From: Temnothorax longispinosus
Taxonomy: Eukaryota; Arthropoda; Insecta; Hymenoptera; Formicidae
Direction: 5' to 3'
Length of the DNA: 64,000 bases
NCBI RefSeq assembly: GCF_030848805.1
Contig: NC_092362.1
Location: forward strand, 1,178,001-1,242,000
Part shown: piece by piece, positions 49,301-62,812 of the stretch
Layout: the number at the start of each line of letters is the position of its first letter
How positions within the stretch are numbered: the first letter of the stretch is position 1
Notes under the pieces: generated by a model
Told to the model about the DNA's origin: nothing
Seen by the model: the letters and a program-made list of their open reading frames with translations, nothing else
Database searches by the model: none
Translations under genes and position numbers: made by a program

Positions 49301-50426
49301 ATTGATTTTAGGTTTCTAATACACCCAGTACACGTGACTCGAATTAGCTTCTCTGCGGACAGCGATGAAAGATGAAAGAAAAGAAAGAAATGAAATGAGT
49401 CGATAACGAGAGAGATCTGCGATCTGCCGATCGCGATAAACAGTAGAATATCGGTTGGAACGAAGGCTCTTATTTTGAAGGAGCGCTTCTCGACCGTCGA
49501 TCGCGAGTATTCTCCGCGAATTCGTCCTCTAGATTTGTATGAGCTTAGAAGGGAAAGGGGATCTCTTTGTTAATCGAGATTCGACAATTATTCTTGAAAG
49601 AGAATATTGTACTTGTGCTTGGAACGAGAGATTGAGATTTTCGAGCAATTCGCGATCGGAGAGGCGATTCTGGCAAAATTTCAGGAGAGGAAATAGATCG
49701 TGGTGCTTTCTAGTCGATCTCAAAATAAATTTTAACAGAATGTTGAATTTCATTGTTTTACTTAATTAATCTTTGCGAAAATTTTTGAGTCTCTTTCGTG
49801 CTTTTATTATTAATATCCCACGGATTAATAATAATCATAGTTAACAGCAGGATATCGTAGAGACAAGATAACATGTCAAAATTGAAAAAAAGTAATTTAT
49901 TAATAAATTTTTCTTTTAAATCGAGCAACTCGAAAATTAAAGTCGCGAAATATTCTTCAAAAGAATGTTTTGAGCGTTTCTGCATTTTTATGCTGAAACC
50001 GGTGAGCTTATTACGTAATCGATAAAGCTAATATTTTTATCGCGTTGCAACGAAACTAATTTATTAATTATTTATCATTTCATTGAAGCGTGAGCAGATT
50101 GCTGAAAGTATAAGAACGAACAGACTCGAAACGTCGGACGTGGATAGGCCGCCGGGAAACGTGAATATCCAGAATGTCTTCGTCAACAGCCAATCACTCT
50201 TCTCGACGACGTCTCGGCGCGCCTTACGATCTGACTTCGAGCCACCTTCGAGCTAAACGTATTTGCCACAAGGTCGATCACCTTCTCTAGCCTCCTCGAT
50301 GGACGCATTCCAAAACATCCGTTCGCGTAGAGCTCCACTACTCCACTGCCTCCACTCTGCTCCGCTCGCTTGCTGTCACTGGAAGCTGGTCGTATTGTCC
50401 TCCGAAAGGAAACAGGTGCCAATAAT

Positions 50427-50449
50427 TGAAGAAGAAGAAGAAGAAGAAG
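50427..50449. repeat. (GAA)n microsatellite
   Basis: About seven GAA units on the plus strand, upstream of loco. Confidence 0.92.
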
Positions 50450-50697
50450 CTAGAGCTCGCCGTTAGCGAGGTTCGGCCGACGAGCGACGCGGAGCGGCCG
50501 GGGTTCCCGATTCGCGGGATCGACTTCCATCGGTGCTCCGGATCGGCGAGAGCGATCCACGAATGATTTCCGTGAGTAGGAGTGGGCGTACCAGCGGGGT
50601 TCCAAGCGCTAAGCCAAGGAATAATAGTTCCACAGGAGTGACAGGAGTAGTCGGGAGCACCCAGGAGCTGTCCCGGAGCATTATCTTCTTCCGGAAG

Positions 50698-50714
50698 CTT
50701 CTTCTTCTTCTTCT
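50698..50714. repeat. (CTT)n microsatellite
   Basis: About five CTT units, complementary to the GAA tract 250 bp upstream. Confidence 0.85.
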
Positions 50715-50847
50715 CCTTCGCTGAAAGAGGAAGAAATGGTTCCAATCTCCTAGAGGAAGTTTATACAAGCTGTACCGAGAAGTGAAGTCCCGAAGGAACG
50801 CGACGGAGGAGGATGCTCGCCGACGTGGAGGCGTGAGGCCGCGAATT

Positions 50848-50922
50848 ATGGAGTCGACGAGCCACAACGTGCTCCTCGGCAACGGTGGTGAACGCGCGCG
50901 CCTCCCCGGGGACCCTTCGTGA
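50848..50922 (+). promoter_or_regulatory. Upstream ORF in loco 5' leader
   Basis: ATG at 50848, 24 codons, TGA at 50920-50922, ending 26 bases before the loco ATG at 50949. It is in a different frame from loco. If the transcript includes it, it could limit translation of the long isoform. Transcription of this stretch is inferred. Confidence 0.4.
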
Positions 50923-50948
50923 CGTCGCCGAGCCCCAGGCAGGCAGAC

Positions 50949-53900
50949 ATGCATCAGAACCGGCGGAAGAAGAAACGGGTGAACTACGGGGTGAGGGCGG
51001 TCGAGGTGGTCCGCGGCGCAAAGGGTTTCGGCTTCACGATATCCGGCCAGCAGCCGTGCATCCTGAGCTGCATCGTGCAGGGCAGCCCGGCGGAGGGTGC
51101 CGGGCTGCGCGCCGGCGACTATCTCGTCGCCGTCAACGGCCACAACGTCAGCAAGGTGCCGCACGACGACGTGGTGCAGCTGATCGGCAGCTCCAAGGGC
51201 ATCCTGCGGCTGCAAATTGCCGAGAACTATTACTCCGACTCCTCGGACGAGGAGGGCCTGGCCACCGTAAGATCCAAGCCCAAGTACGCGCACAAGCCGC
51301 GGGCCGCTAACGCGAGTGCTTTGCAGTTGCAATGCAGGGCGGCGAAGGTGGTCAGGGATCTGCAGAGCGGCGCGATGTTCAACGCGGTGGCCGACCTGGT
51401 GGCGCTAGCAGCACCCGAGTCAGCTAAAAGTCAGTACAATTATTCCGGCCCGCATTATCGCTGGAACATGACGAGCCCGCTCCCGCCGCCGCCGCCGCCG
51501 GTCTCTCACAAGCGCGACTCCGAGAAGATCGTGCACCGAACGGTCGTCGGTTATCTCGGTACTATCGACATACCGAACCAGTTGCATCCGTCCTCTATGA
51601 TGCAGGTACATCCCCGACACGCTCAGAATGAATAATACTTTGCTGATTATAATGCTTCATCGGTTGTAAATGTTATTGAGCAATTTAATTGTATTAAATT
51701 GATGTAGGAAACATGTGGAATTGCTCTGACATTTATTTTATACCGTATAGAATACATATAATACAGAAGTAATGGCAAAATTCAATATAAACTTTATTCT
51801 TGTTGCAGGTTTTGAGAAAATGCATTAAAAGACTGAAGGCCGAGAAGCGGAATCCAACTACCGTTCTTCTCACCATTCACGTTGCCAACATTAAGCTCAC
51901 CAATTCGGAGAATCGCGTTATCGCCGAGTACCCTTCGTATCGGATAATATTCTGCAACTCCTTTTCCGAGCAGGACAAGCAGTATTTCGGAATATTAACC
52001 AAGTCCATGAAGAACACGGACGATATCGTCTCGAACTCGTGCCACGTTTTCACTATTTATTACAAGTTGATCGACCACGAGGTGCACTCCAATGCGTGTA
52101 ACGTGTTCGGATTTATGTGTACAAAGTCGTCGGAGTTAAACGTCTGCCAGGAGTTCCCCGATAGTTGTACGAGCCTCATCGGTGCCATACAGACACTGTA
52201 TATATCCGATTGCACGAATAGGGAGACGAGTCCTTACAACGAGGCACGCATACGCTTGGACGCCGCTTCTCCTCAACCGAGCAACATTAGCACGTCGACC
52301 GCTCATTCGAGCAACAGCGATTCCGGAATTGGTTTTAAGGATGATTACGGCAGCTGCTCGGGTAAAAACACGAACGACTGCGAACGAAGAAGGCAATACT
52401 CCAATATGCAATATAGGGTACTTTCTATAAATTAGTCTATTATATTCTGTTGATGCTATCTTTCTCTACCTTATAAATTCGGTATCTAAATTTTATTAAT
52501 TTACCAGGAAAGGGGAGCAGAAGTATGAAAATACAAGTTTTGTCCGACCAAATTTTATTTATAACTTTAATATAACTTTAATGTATCTTGAAATTCCAGA
52601 TATTTAAAAAATACTTTTAATAACTTAGAAATATAATTTATCATATTTTATACATGATGAGTTTTAAAATAAATAAATATTAAAAGTTTGTCATTTGCTC
52701 GATTCATTCTGTGATGTAGCATTCTATCGTCATTCCTGGCTCACGATTAATTTATTTGCAGAATGTAAGCGGGCGATTATCCAGAGAACCTGTCAATGAG
52801 GCTGCGGGACACCGATTGACAGTTCGCGCGACCTCGGAGGCCAGATTGTGGAACGAAGAACTAAAATTCGACCCTTCTAAAGGTAACTCGGCATGGCAGT
52901 TCGAAACATTATGCGACAAAAATCGCGGCTTCCGCTATAATTTTTGGAATTCCTTTCTTCTTCTTTCTCCTTTCTTTTTTTTCTTTTTTTCGGATCTGTC
53001 CGAAATGACAATTGATGGCAGAATTCGTTCAACTTTGAAACTGAATAAGCGTGAATGTAGCAGCGATGGTGGGGAACTATACGAAATGTGCTTTTCACAG
53101 AGATGCGGCACGTGGCGGGGAGTGGGGAGGGTACGACCACCACCTGCGCCGGAACATCTGTCCCTGCTGCGACGGCACGCACCATGTTGGCCAGTACGTC
53201 CGTTGGATCCCTCGCGTCCGTTTGTACCACGGCGCTGCTCGACGGCATCGAGGACGCCGCGGAGTCGTCTAAGGTCGCGTCGACGGAGGGACTGAAACGT
53301 CTCATGGACACCACGAACAAGCTCAGCCCGAAGGTGTACTGCGGCCAGGTCACCAAGTCGCTGGTGCACAGCTTGGAGGACATCAATTCCAGCATGGAGT
53401 ACGCGCGGCCGCCCTACTGTCATTCGTATTCCGGCAAGTCCGACAAGCCACGTCCTTGGGGGAGTCTGCAGGAGATACGGAATTTTCGCAGCAGCGTCTC
53501 GGACAAGTGCATAGTGAGATATTTTTTTTTTTTTCGTTTAATTCAATCTGTCGTAGTTCTCAGAAAATTTGTTCCATCCGTTTCGCCGATGTACTTACAT
53601 AAATCTGTCTCTCAGAAGCAATTTGCGTTTCCTGACACTTTCGCAAATTGTTTTGTAATAGTTAATATTTTCTAATTCCTGCATGCCGTCGAAATCTTTT
53701 ATTCTCATTTGGTGAAAAACGAGAAGTGAATTCTGAACATGTATCCAGTTAAATATTTAGAATCCATTTTTTGGAATGCATTTATTTATTTTGAATTATA
53801 TGATCTATAATACGTTGCTTTTCTATTTCGAGTTTGAAGAAGTTTTATCGATTTTATAATTGCATTGCATTCTTAGATCTAAATCGTATTCCTTGAAAAT

Positions 53901-56900
53901 ACCGTATATAAAGTTATTTTAATTTATCATTATATCACCGAGGGTCAACGTATCTTTTCACGTCAATTAGCGAAATGTGCGCGAGATCGTATCTTTCCCC
54001 CTCGTTTCTCACGAGTTCTGATTACTTCCGAAAACATATGCATCAGTAACAACTAACATTAACACTCCCGTAGGATTTGTCGTCGCGAACGATTTCCGGT
54101 TCCTCTCGTCTGCTCGTTATTCACGGCTGCGTCATCGTTTCCTGCCCGCCTCTGATTTGCGCTCGTGCACGCACAAGCAAGGGGTCAAGTGAAAACGAAA
54201 CAACCAGAAACCAGATCGGCGGTTCTCTGCGAAACGCGTTCCCGCGTTTTACTTACCACACGCCACACGCATGCGATTACTTTATTTGGTATACAAGCTT
54301 ATCCGTCGCTTCTAGGAATGGGATTACAAACTGATGCAATAGATACTGTTCGTCGAATCTGGTTCGCGTAGTACAAATTTGCACAGGCTATCTCGGTGAT
54401 CGTGTATTTCCTCTCTTTCGAAAAATCCTCCGACGGATTCAAAGTAATCACCTCGTAGTAAAAATTAATTCGGGAATGATTAATTCTTTTTCTTATAATT
54501 TGGAATGTTGAATATCCTTGTCTAAATTAAAATGATTTCGAAGTTAACAGAGAAGTTAAAAAAATGGAAATTATAGATTTGTGATTTCTTACGATTATTG
54601 GTGATTTTGGAAAATGACAGATGAGAATATTTAATCTAGAATATATGTACACAGTAACAAGCTAAAACATTACAATTCTTAAATTCGCAGAATGACATAA
54701 GTTAGCATAATGGGATTGAAGAGGATCGAGTTGCTAAACTTAAATCTGCGTGCTGAAAATAGCTACGTTGCAACCAACAACGTCTAGAGTAACGTTAAAA
54801 AGAACGTTCCCGCAAACTGAGGTTGATGCACCTCCTTTAGGTGCATGAATAGATCTTACGATGATAGATGCAGGGTCGGGGGCCGTATAGAACCTGTTTG
54901 TTCCTTACGCTTACAATTTGCCAATCTTTCTCACAATATCTATTACAGACAACCTTTATTAATATTATAGTCATATATATCATCGAAAACTATTTTAAAT
55001 ATTATTTATCTCATTATCATTGAATTATACTGTTTGTATAGCGAACCCTAGCTGACAGCTTATATAAATTAATTGTATTGATTCTATTGAAGAATTGGAG
55101 GAGCGTTATATCTCTTATCCCTAAGGTAAGGGTTTTATTTAACATTTTATTTTAACGAAGCTGTTAATCGTGCAAAATTACACCTATTACATCGCGAGAA
55201 GGTAACTCCATTCTACGCCTTGATCCTCAGATCTTAATCAATTCGTATTCCTTACACAGCTCATTTATCCAACACACCACTCCGCTACTGCATTCACAAA
55301 TCCTTCCGACCGGCTCCCTGCGTGCGGCCCTGCATAGATGTTAAAACGAGGTTGAACGATAGAGTTCGTCGGTGGAGGCAGAGAGGGGAAAGGCCGTGTG
55401 ACGCGGGCCCGTTGTAGTAGTAGTGGTAGCGATGGGAGCGGAAGAGGCGCGGGGTGAGCGACGACGACGATGAGAATGAATCAGTCGGGAGCAGCGTCGA
55501 GGGAGAGGTGAAGGGACCTCGAGGGAACGAGGGAGAAAAGGAGCGGCAGAAAGAGAGAGAAATATAGGCGAGGGAAGTGGGCCTTGTTCAAGCGTAAAGT
55601 GGCCCCAGCCTCGGCGTTGTAACACGCCGCCGCCGGGGCGAACGCGGTAGTAACCGTGTGGCGCACGGTGCGTGCGGTCGCGACGATGTCGCGGATGATT
55701 ACGTCGTTCTGGGTACTCGTTATCGCCGTCGTCAGCAGCTCGTAGGATTATCCTGCGGCGCCGTCACGTCACGTAAACGTCGTCTGCCGGGAGGCACACA
55801 GCGGTCATCCGCGAGTCGCGCCGTCGCTCGGCGATGCCCGGTCGGTCGCCGCGCTGGGCGGAGCCCCCGTTGTTAGTGTTGTTACACAAGTGAATCGCCT
55901 GTGTCAGCTCTCGCCGTCGTCGTCTGTTCTCTCACCTGTTCCGCGCTGTAGTATACGATCGTCGCCCGGTACGTGCGAGTCCCGGCAGATTAATAAATGA
56001 CGTTGCCGCCGCCGCCGTCGTCGTCGTCGTCGATGCGAAAACGCGCGGCCCGCAAGCGTGACATGGATGCGCTGGCGAAATCGGTACGTAGAAAAAAAGG
56101 GGCACGGCCAGGTTCGCCCGGGGTGCTCGGGCGTGCGTCGCGAACGCTGTTTGTACGCGGCACGTCTCGTCGCCGCCGCCACCGCGACGATTCCTCGATG
56201 ACGCATCGTTTGGTAAATTTGAAGCCGCTCTGTGTGTTTAGGAAAATTTTCGTCATCGTTGTAAGTTTGTATTCAATGTTAAATAGTTAAGTAATTGGTG
56301 CGACAACTGGGTAGATTGTAGAATAACTGGGTATAGGGGCAGGAAGCTCATTTAAGAAAACATTTATTTGTAAAACGTTTAGTTTATTTTGCAGAAGATT
56401 TGAGGCGCAATTACTAACTAAACGGTTGATAGGAAAACAGCAAACTCTGTCTCACGCAGGATGTCCTTCTTCGATTGCATTAAATTTGACACCCTGTATG
56501 TCGGGCGATTAAGTGATAAAGTGAGCGTATAGGAGAGGTCAAAGTGAACATAAATCAGCATCGCACGTACATCTCGATGGGTGTTTCATACGCCGTACAA
56601 CGGGATAAATGGATAAATCTATGGGATAAAACCATCGACCGTAAAGAGTGCGATAATTGCGTTGTTTTCAGTTAAATCCAGGCTGACTTGTCGATTGTTC
56701 ATTAAGGTCTCTCCAACGCGACTTATTTCCTTAATTATTGGTAATCACGGGCTTTGGGGCTCGTGAGCTCATTGGCGCGACGACTCACGTTTGTCTTTGT
56801 TAAAACTGTCCGATGCACGAATTCGTTTTAACTTCCTCCTCGGAACGACTGTTGCGACTATTATTGTTATCTTCCTGAATATCTTGCCGGGGTGTCATTT

Positions 56901-59900
56901 AAGTCGCTCTCGTCTAGTTACACCAGTAATGTCAATTAAGAAAAATCGTACGTGGGAAGATGAAACTGCGCGTTGGCTCTGCATGTGTGTAGGAAGGAAT
57001 GGGGAAAACGGAGCACGCGAGGCGAGCGATCCAAGAAAGCGTTTTCTCATAGCGCGCACCTGTTGCGTGCACGACAGGTGCTGGAACTGCAAAGGCTCCA
57101 GCTCGGAATGTGCCGGAGTAAATATTAGAATCTCCCTCGACGACTTCGCGATACAATGGACAAATAAAATCGCGAATAGAAATAGTCAATTCTGCGTAAT
57201 AATAATGTTGATCAACTAGCAGCAATTGCCATAGAACGCTAGGAATGATTAATACTTATTTTAAATATGCCACTTATTTCAAAACGATTTCTACGTCCTG
57301 TTATATTATCAAAAGAATCTTTCTTTAGTTTAATGATCTAATAATAGTTGATTTAGAAATGTGTAGGTTCAAAAAAAAGCAAGAATTATCTAACAATAAG
57401 TGTATTAATTTCCCGACTTTCTTTATATTAAGTATATTATCTTGCTAATTAGACCACAAGAGAAATTTTTAATAACAAGATTTATTTGAAATGAGGTGAA
57501 GAAGTAAAAGATGAAATTTTCTTTTATTTAGACGGAATTTTTGCTCGTCTGTAGTGACAGTTTTAAAACTATGTGTTCTTTGATTTATTTTTCAATTTTA
57601 TTTTATTAATGGGACACATCTATTGCAGTATGGTAGTACAGAATCCTGTGACAAGAACAGTGACTGCAGAGGAGTGCACACGTGGGCAAATGGATTTGAG
57701 AAACTGTTGGAGGATCCAAAGGGCCTGCAAACGTTCGCTGTGAGTAGCATGCGCGATTCCTCTCTCGTCTATTGAATGTTACATGTCGTACAATTACTGA
57801 ACGCGGTTGATCTTATTTAAGGAATTTCTCAAGAAGGAGTTTAGTCACGAAAATATATATTTTTGGGCTGCTTGTGAGAGATATAAAGATACTAAGGACG
57901 CTGCTCTACGCCGTCGATTAGCTTGTCAGATATATCAACGCCATTTGTCGAGTACAGCCGCCGAGCCAGTAAACGTTGATAGTCATGCGTCGGGACAAAT
58001 TACCCAAGAATTACTCGACGAAGCACCCGCGGATTTATTTCTACAGGTATGTATATCGTCGAAAGCTTGTCTTGTAATTTTTATTAAAAAAAAAACGAAT
58101 ATTGCAAGATAGTTCATAAAAAATAAATTTTACATTGTTAAATCTCAAAATATTTTTTCTTTATCTACTTCATTATAATGAATGTCTGTGAATTTTATTA
58201 TTGTATATTTAATCAAATAATTGCTGTTATTGCCTTAGGCGCAGAAACAAGTATTCAACCTAATGAAGTTCGACAGTTACCCGAGATTCCTACGATCGGA
58301 ACTTTATCGTGCCTGCTTGGAAGCGGGGAGCGCCGTTGTTAATACAGAAGACTGTGATCTACATCTTACAAGTTCGCCTAGCGTAAAATTAAAGAAGAGT
58401 CATTCCGATGCGGAAGATCGTTGTCGAAAATCGATTCTTCCCTGGAACAGAAAAAATAGGTAAATTAGTTACTGATTTTATTTCTATCGTTAAGCGACAA
58501 CGTTTGCTCGCGCAGTTGGTGCAGTATATTTTTATTTCGTTTTATTAAAATTTTGCAATTTTATTTTACATTTTCAGATCTAAATCGAAAGATCGTGGTG
58601 AGTCCGAGTACAACAAAGCCCCTAGCCGAAGTGAGACTATATATAAAAGCTTTACAGTTATTAAGAGAGAGGCAGAAGGTAATAATAATGAGGACACTGT
58701 GTCAATATCCAGTAGTCGGTCGTCATTAGCGTCGTGGGATTTGGCGTTCCGGCAGTCGTTTAATAAACACGTAAGTGTCATTGCAACTAATATAGCAATT
58801 GGATAATGATGTTTTAAGTAAATATGGAATAGTCATTGAATACACATCTTGATGATAAGATTGCCATTCTTTTATAACTGACTGAGTTAAAAGTATGAAT
58901 TGTATGTGCTAGTATTGAAATGAAACTTGTGCAATTTTTTTTGTGATAAACTTTAGTTGCAGTTTTGAGTTATTTTAACGAGTGTTGTGTGTAAATCTAT
59001 TTTGTAGAGTGTGCTTTTAATACACTTTTTGAGAAAGTAGTTATTATTGTTATATAATAATCAGGTGAAAGAGTAGTACATATGTTGCATTAATCCACTA
59101 AGATGAGCTGTTGTAGAACAGATTTAATTCAAACTGCTATAAATTTTTTTTTTGTTTCAAGTTTTTTTTAGACTTGTATTGCAAAACAGTATCAGGCCAT
59201 TTTGTCAAATCATACAGATTCTAAAGTGCAAACGTAAAAATGTACATGTCAATGAATGTATACGTGAGCGAATATGTGTTCACTTGTAGTCTGTATCGTC
59301 TTGCGATGGGCAAACAAACGAAAAGAGAGATCGCGGCAAATGTACGGGTTTATGTCGAGTCATATTGCCCGATGGGTCCACTACTGTAGTGCCAACCAGT
59401 CAAACCGAGAGCATTAAAGACGTGGTTACCCGTCTCCTTGATAAGCGAGCTCTACGATATTCTAACTATGATGTTCTGATACTAGCAACAGATGAGGTTT
59501 GTGCTGTTTAACTGAATGCAAGCATTACGAAAATTACTGTTGATCTGACGCATGCACTTTTGCTTTCTTTTGCATTATAATGCATAAATAAAGTTTATCT
59601 TTTTCTGTAATATTTTATATTAACTTGCACGAAGTAAATATCTAACCGGTAATGTATTTTTTTTTTATTATTTTATTTATATGGCATAATTTGGTGGAGG
59701 AAAAGACAAAATTTTTTAATTATATTTTAAAATTTTTTATTACATTATAAAAATGCTGAAAGAATATCCTGTTATTTGCTCTATAACTCATATTTTAATC
59801 ATTATATATTTTTGATGAATTATTGCATTAATGCAATTTAATATAGACCACCTGTTACATGATTCTATAGTATATTATATATTGTTCATTTACAGATGGT

Positions 59901-61931
59901 GGACACGAAATGTTTTTCATCAGTATTAGCAGGCCAGGAAGTGGAAGTGGTTCTTACAAAAGTTTTAAAAGTAGAATTACCCTCACGAAGGATAATAAGC
60001 GTTATCGCTCATAAGGGTAAAACTTTGAAAGAAGTTTTGAGACCTCTTCTAAATAAATACGGTTTCAATTTAGACTTGATTAGTATTTGGAGCGAAGGCC
60101 GTGGCGTTCCTATGGATATTATGGCTATCAATGCTCCTACGCGCATTATTGTAGTCGCAAATGAAGAAGGTTAGTGTGTTCTCACAATATAATTATAAAT
60201 TAAAGATTATTTTTCGCACAATATGTATATTTTTGGAAAAAGTATCATATCTGTCATCAGTATTTTAAAATAACTTTATGTTAAGGCAACCCTTTGCATG
60301 GTAAATGTTTTGATATAAAAATCGTAATATCCTAAAATATAATTAAAATAAAGTGTCATTTAATAAATTGCTAAAAAAAAAGTCAAAACTTTATTAACAA
60401 AATGTTATTCTTTTATAGATTTTCAACGGGAGTTGCATACTGCCAAGTATTTAGATGAAATGCCACACGCACAGCCAACTCTGGATGAAATTACTAATAA
60501 AGTATTTGAAGAACTTCTGGTTGGGAAAAGTAGAAATAAATATCAATATAGTGAAGGGTCATGTAAGGTAAGCACAATAACGTCTAAAAAATAATATTCT
60601 ATTATATATATGTATAATCTTCTATTATACAACAAATTATTTTTAATATTCCTTTTGTATCTTTTTTATCGAATTATCTTTTACAGTCGGATGATCAACG
60701 TTCGGAAGGATCTTCCATATTATCTAGCAAATTCTTTCTTCGGGATTCGACAATTCATGGGAAGAAGAAGGTAATTTATTTGACTTTTCACACTTTTCAA
60801 TTAAGAAGTTTAATGGTTTATGTACACACGCGATTTATTTTTGATTTTCTTGGTTAAGGCGAAATCTAAATGTTGCAACACAAATGAGAAGAGTAATACA
60901 AACGATTGCATACATGAGGGAGCGCCCATTAAATCTCAGCCACCACTTATCGCCAAATTGCGTAATGGCGTAAAATTGCAACTTCCAGGCAGATTTGACG
61001 GAGATGGTAAGAATGGTAATATTTTTTTTTATATACATATATGTAAGTTATGTATTCAGATGTTAAACAGTTTATTTTATATAAATTAAAAAATTATTAA
61101 CTAGAAATGTCAAAAAGTAACAAAAATTTGCCTATTAAGGATTTATTTAATTTTTAATAATCATTAAGTCAACTCTTTTTTTTTGTTAAAGATTTATACG
61201 AGGGATTGAAAAGGGCGCAAAGATCGAGATTAGAGGATCAGAGAGGGACGGAAATCAACTTCGAATTACCAGATTTTTTAAAGGTATAGTCAAATGTGCA
61301 CTGTGCATATGAAGTATTCAGTTTATTATATTCAATCTTATATTGGGATTTAGTATGGCAGTAGAGATCTTATGTGCACAAATGTAAACTTTTAAGATCT
61401 GTATACCATTTATATATATATATGTATATATGTTTCGATTTTTAAAGTTGTGAAATTGGTTATTAGAACAAGGAGAATGGGAAACGACCGGATTCTAACA
61501 AGATGCGAAGGACTCGGATAGTGTCGGCCAATTGCGAGGGCACCACCAAGTTTTACGACTCTGGCGATGATAAGCAAAGCAGCAGCGGATACGAGTATCC
61601 CGCGCACGTGACGAACGGAGCCGCGAACGAACGATTCTCAGCCTTGGTTAATATTACTGAGCCTTTAAGTAAGTGCCTTGATAGCTCGTTCACTCTAGAC
61701 GGCGACAGGACATTGGTGGACGGTGATCAAACGATCATCGAGAACGGTACTGATTCCCCATTGAAGAGCCCGCACTCGGGGAGCTACGGGAGCACGGACG
61801 TCTCGCCTACGAAGTTGTCGAAACCTCCCCCGTTACCGCCGAAGCCCAAAAATCTTGTCGTAAACGTGGTGAAAAGCGGATACATCGCGTCGCCGAAAAC
61901 TCTACAAAGGCCTAACCATGTGATCGAATGA
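50949..61931 (+). CDS. loco: Loco / RGS12-RGS14-type regulator of G-protein signalling (long isoform)
   Basis: GTPase-activating and GDI protein for Galpha-i/o, acting at the membrane in G-protein signalling. Coding exons: 50949-51605, 51809-52417, 52762-52882, 53101-53513, 57629-57739, 57822-58046, 58239-58459, 58578-58770, 59290-59496, 59896-60169, 60419-60567, 60687-60770, 60859-61006, 61192-61283, 61467-61931. Phases agree throughout; 1,322 aa plus TGA. Domains in order: PDZ (about 13-93; GFGF carboxylate loop 26-29), PTB (about 190-345), Ser/Thr-rich linker, RGS (about 619-735; FEKLLEDPKGLQTF, FLKKEFSHENIYFWAACE, FDSYPRFLRSELY), two Ras-binding domains (about 865-920 and 927-1010), GoLoco (about 1138-1168, LKRAQRSRLEDQRG with the Gln-Arg finger) and a proline-rich PPPLPPKPK near the C-terminus. 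This architecture is that of RGS12 and long Drosophila loco. The start is the first ATG after an in-frame TGA at 50889. Confidence 0.93.
55340..55996 (+). promoter_or_regulatory. CpG-rich internal promoter of loco
   Basis: A CpG-dense block inside the 4.1-kb loco intron 4, directly upstream of the alternative first exon. Drosophila loco is known to use several promoters, so an internal promoter is expected. No TATA box is evident. The role is inferred from composition and position. Confidence 0.55.
55997..56083 (+). CDS. loco: Alternative first coding exon of loco (short isoform)
   Basis: The exon starts ATG ACG TTG and encodes 29 residues: a short poly-Pro and poly-Ser run (from CCG and TCG repeats) followed by a basic stretch RKRAARKRD and MDALAKS. 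It ends exactly at TCG followed by GTACGT, phase 0. The next loco exon (57629, YGSTESC) starts in phase 0, so splicing gives a 751-aa protein lacking PDZ and PTB but keeping RGS, both RBDs and GoLoco, the domain set of RGS14. The basic patch could favour membrane or nuclear targeting (inference). Confidence 0.72.
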
Positions 61932-62812
61932 AACAACCGAACACTATGTAAAGAGAAAGATATTTTTTAAATTAACGTAACGTCTCGCTTTTAGCATAGC
62001 GTTTTCATGTGATGCCACGATTAGCCGTTTAAACACGACACGGTACGATACCTGAGTAAACTCCTTTATTAAGTTTATGATTTATTAGAAGGGATGTGTG
62101 GCTCCGTGCGGGAGTTTATACCTGGACGGAGAATACAGGGCAACATTAATCGTATTTCCCTATTATGCAGTTTTCTATCATATATTCACATTCCGCAACT
62201 TAGATTTTATCTCGAAAACGGTTCTGTCCTGTCGTGCCTTGATCCTAGAATGCTATTGTATGTAAATTTTATTTTAATTATTTTAATTGCTTTTATTTTA
62301 ATGAAATGTCGATCTTTTTATGGAAGTTTTCCCTTTTATTTTATACTTTTGTATGTATCGTGTTTGTTCTGCATTGATATTGAGTCTAACGTAATGGTAA
62401 TTTTGTGTCTCACGTTGATTTTATATTTTTTATCTAAATTAATCTAAATTAATAATTTACAAAATGGATGCAACGATATTTTTTGTTGGTTTTGTTGGTT
62501 GGTGGAAAATTAAAGATTGTGAGTGAAGGAATATGACGTAATCCGTTGTGAGAACCTATATCGTTTGATAAGATAGAAGATTATGTCTTTTAGTTATACG
62601 TAATACTTTTTTACGTATCGTAGTATTGCTGAATGACGATAGCATTCTAGGATCAGATTAGATATGTAATGTTAAACGTACACATGATATATATTATATA
62701 TTTTATATATCCCAGTTTCTTCGCAAACCGTTTTGACCAGAGAAACAAGAGAAGTCCAGGTGACGACAATCTATGCGCTTATTAGATGATTATAGGAACA
62801 AATGTTAATAAA
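61932..62812 (+). other. Probable loco 3' UTR
   Basis: Sequence after the loco stop, with an AATAAA at 62807-62812 followed by an A-run. A 117-codon hydrophobic frame (62094-62447) inside it has no family resemblance and is probably chance. The UTR end is a guess. Confidence 0.4.

Larger units (their letters stand above)
49301..50847. other. Spacer and probable loco 5' leader/promoter
   Basis: AT-rich from 49300 to 50100, then GC-richer to 50848. It contains a (GAA)n tract (50427-50449) and a (CTT)n tract (50698-50714) in opposite sense. No coding gene; the right-hand part is probably loco promoter and 5' UTR. Confidence 0.45.

Noticed and set aside
50885..51310. 141-codon plus-strand frame overlapping loco exon 1
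   Set aside because: Alternative frame of the same GC-rich exon; Arg/Gly/Ala-rich, no domain.
50463..51332. 289-codon minus-strand open frame opposite the loco PDZ exon
   Set aside because: Antisense shadow of a GC-rich coding exon; the plus-strand frame has an unmistakable PDZ domain, and the antisense product is Arg/Leu-rich without any motif.
62094..62447. 117-codon hydrophobic frame after loco
   Set aside because: Lies in the probable 3' UTR, AT-rich Phe/Leu/Ile composition, no family resemblance.
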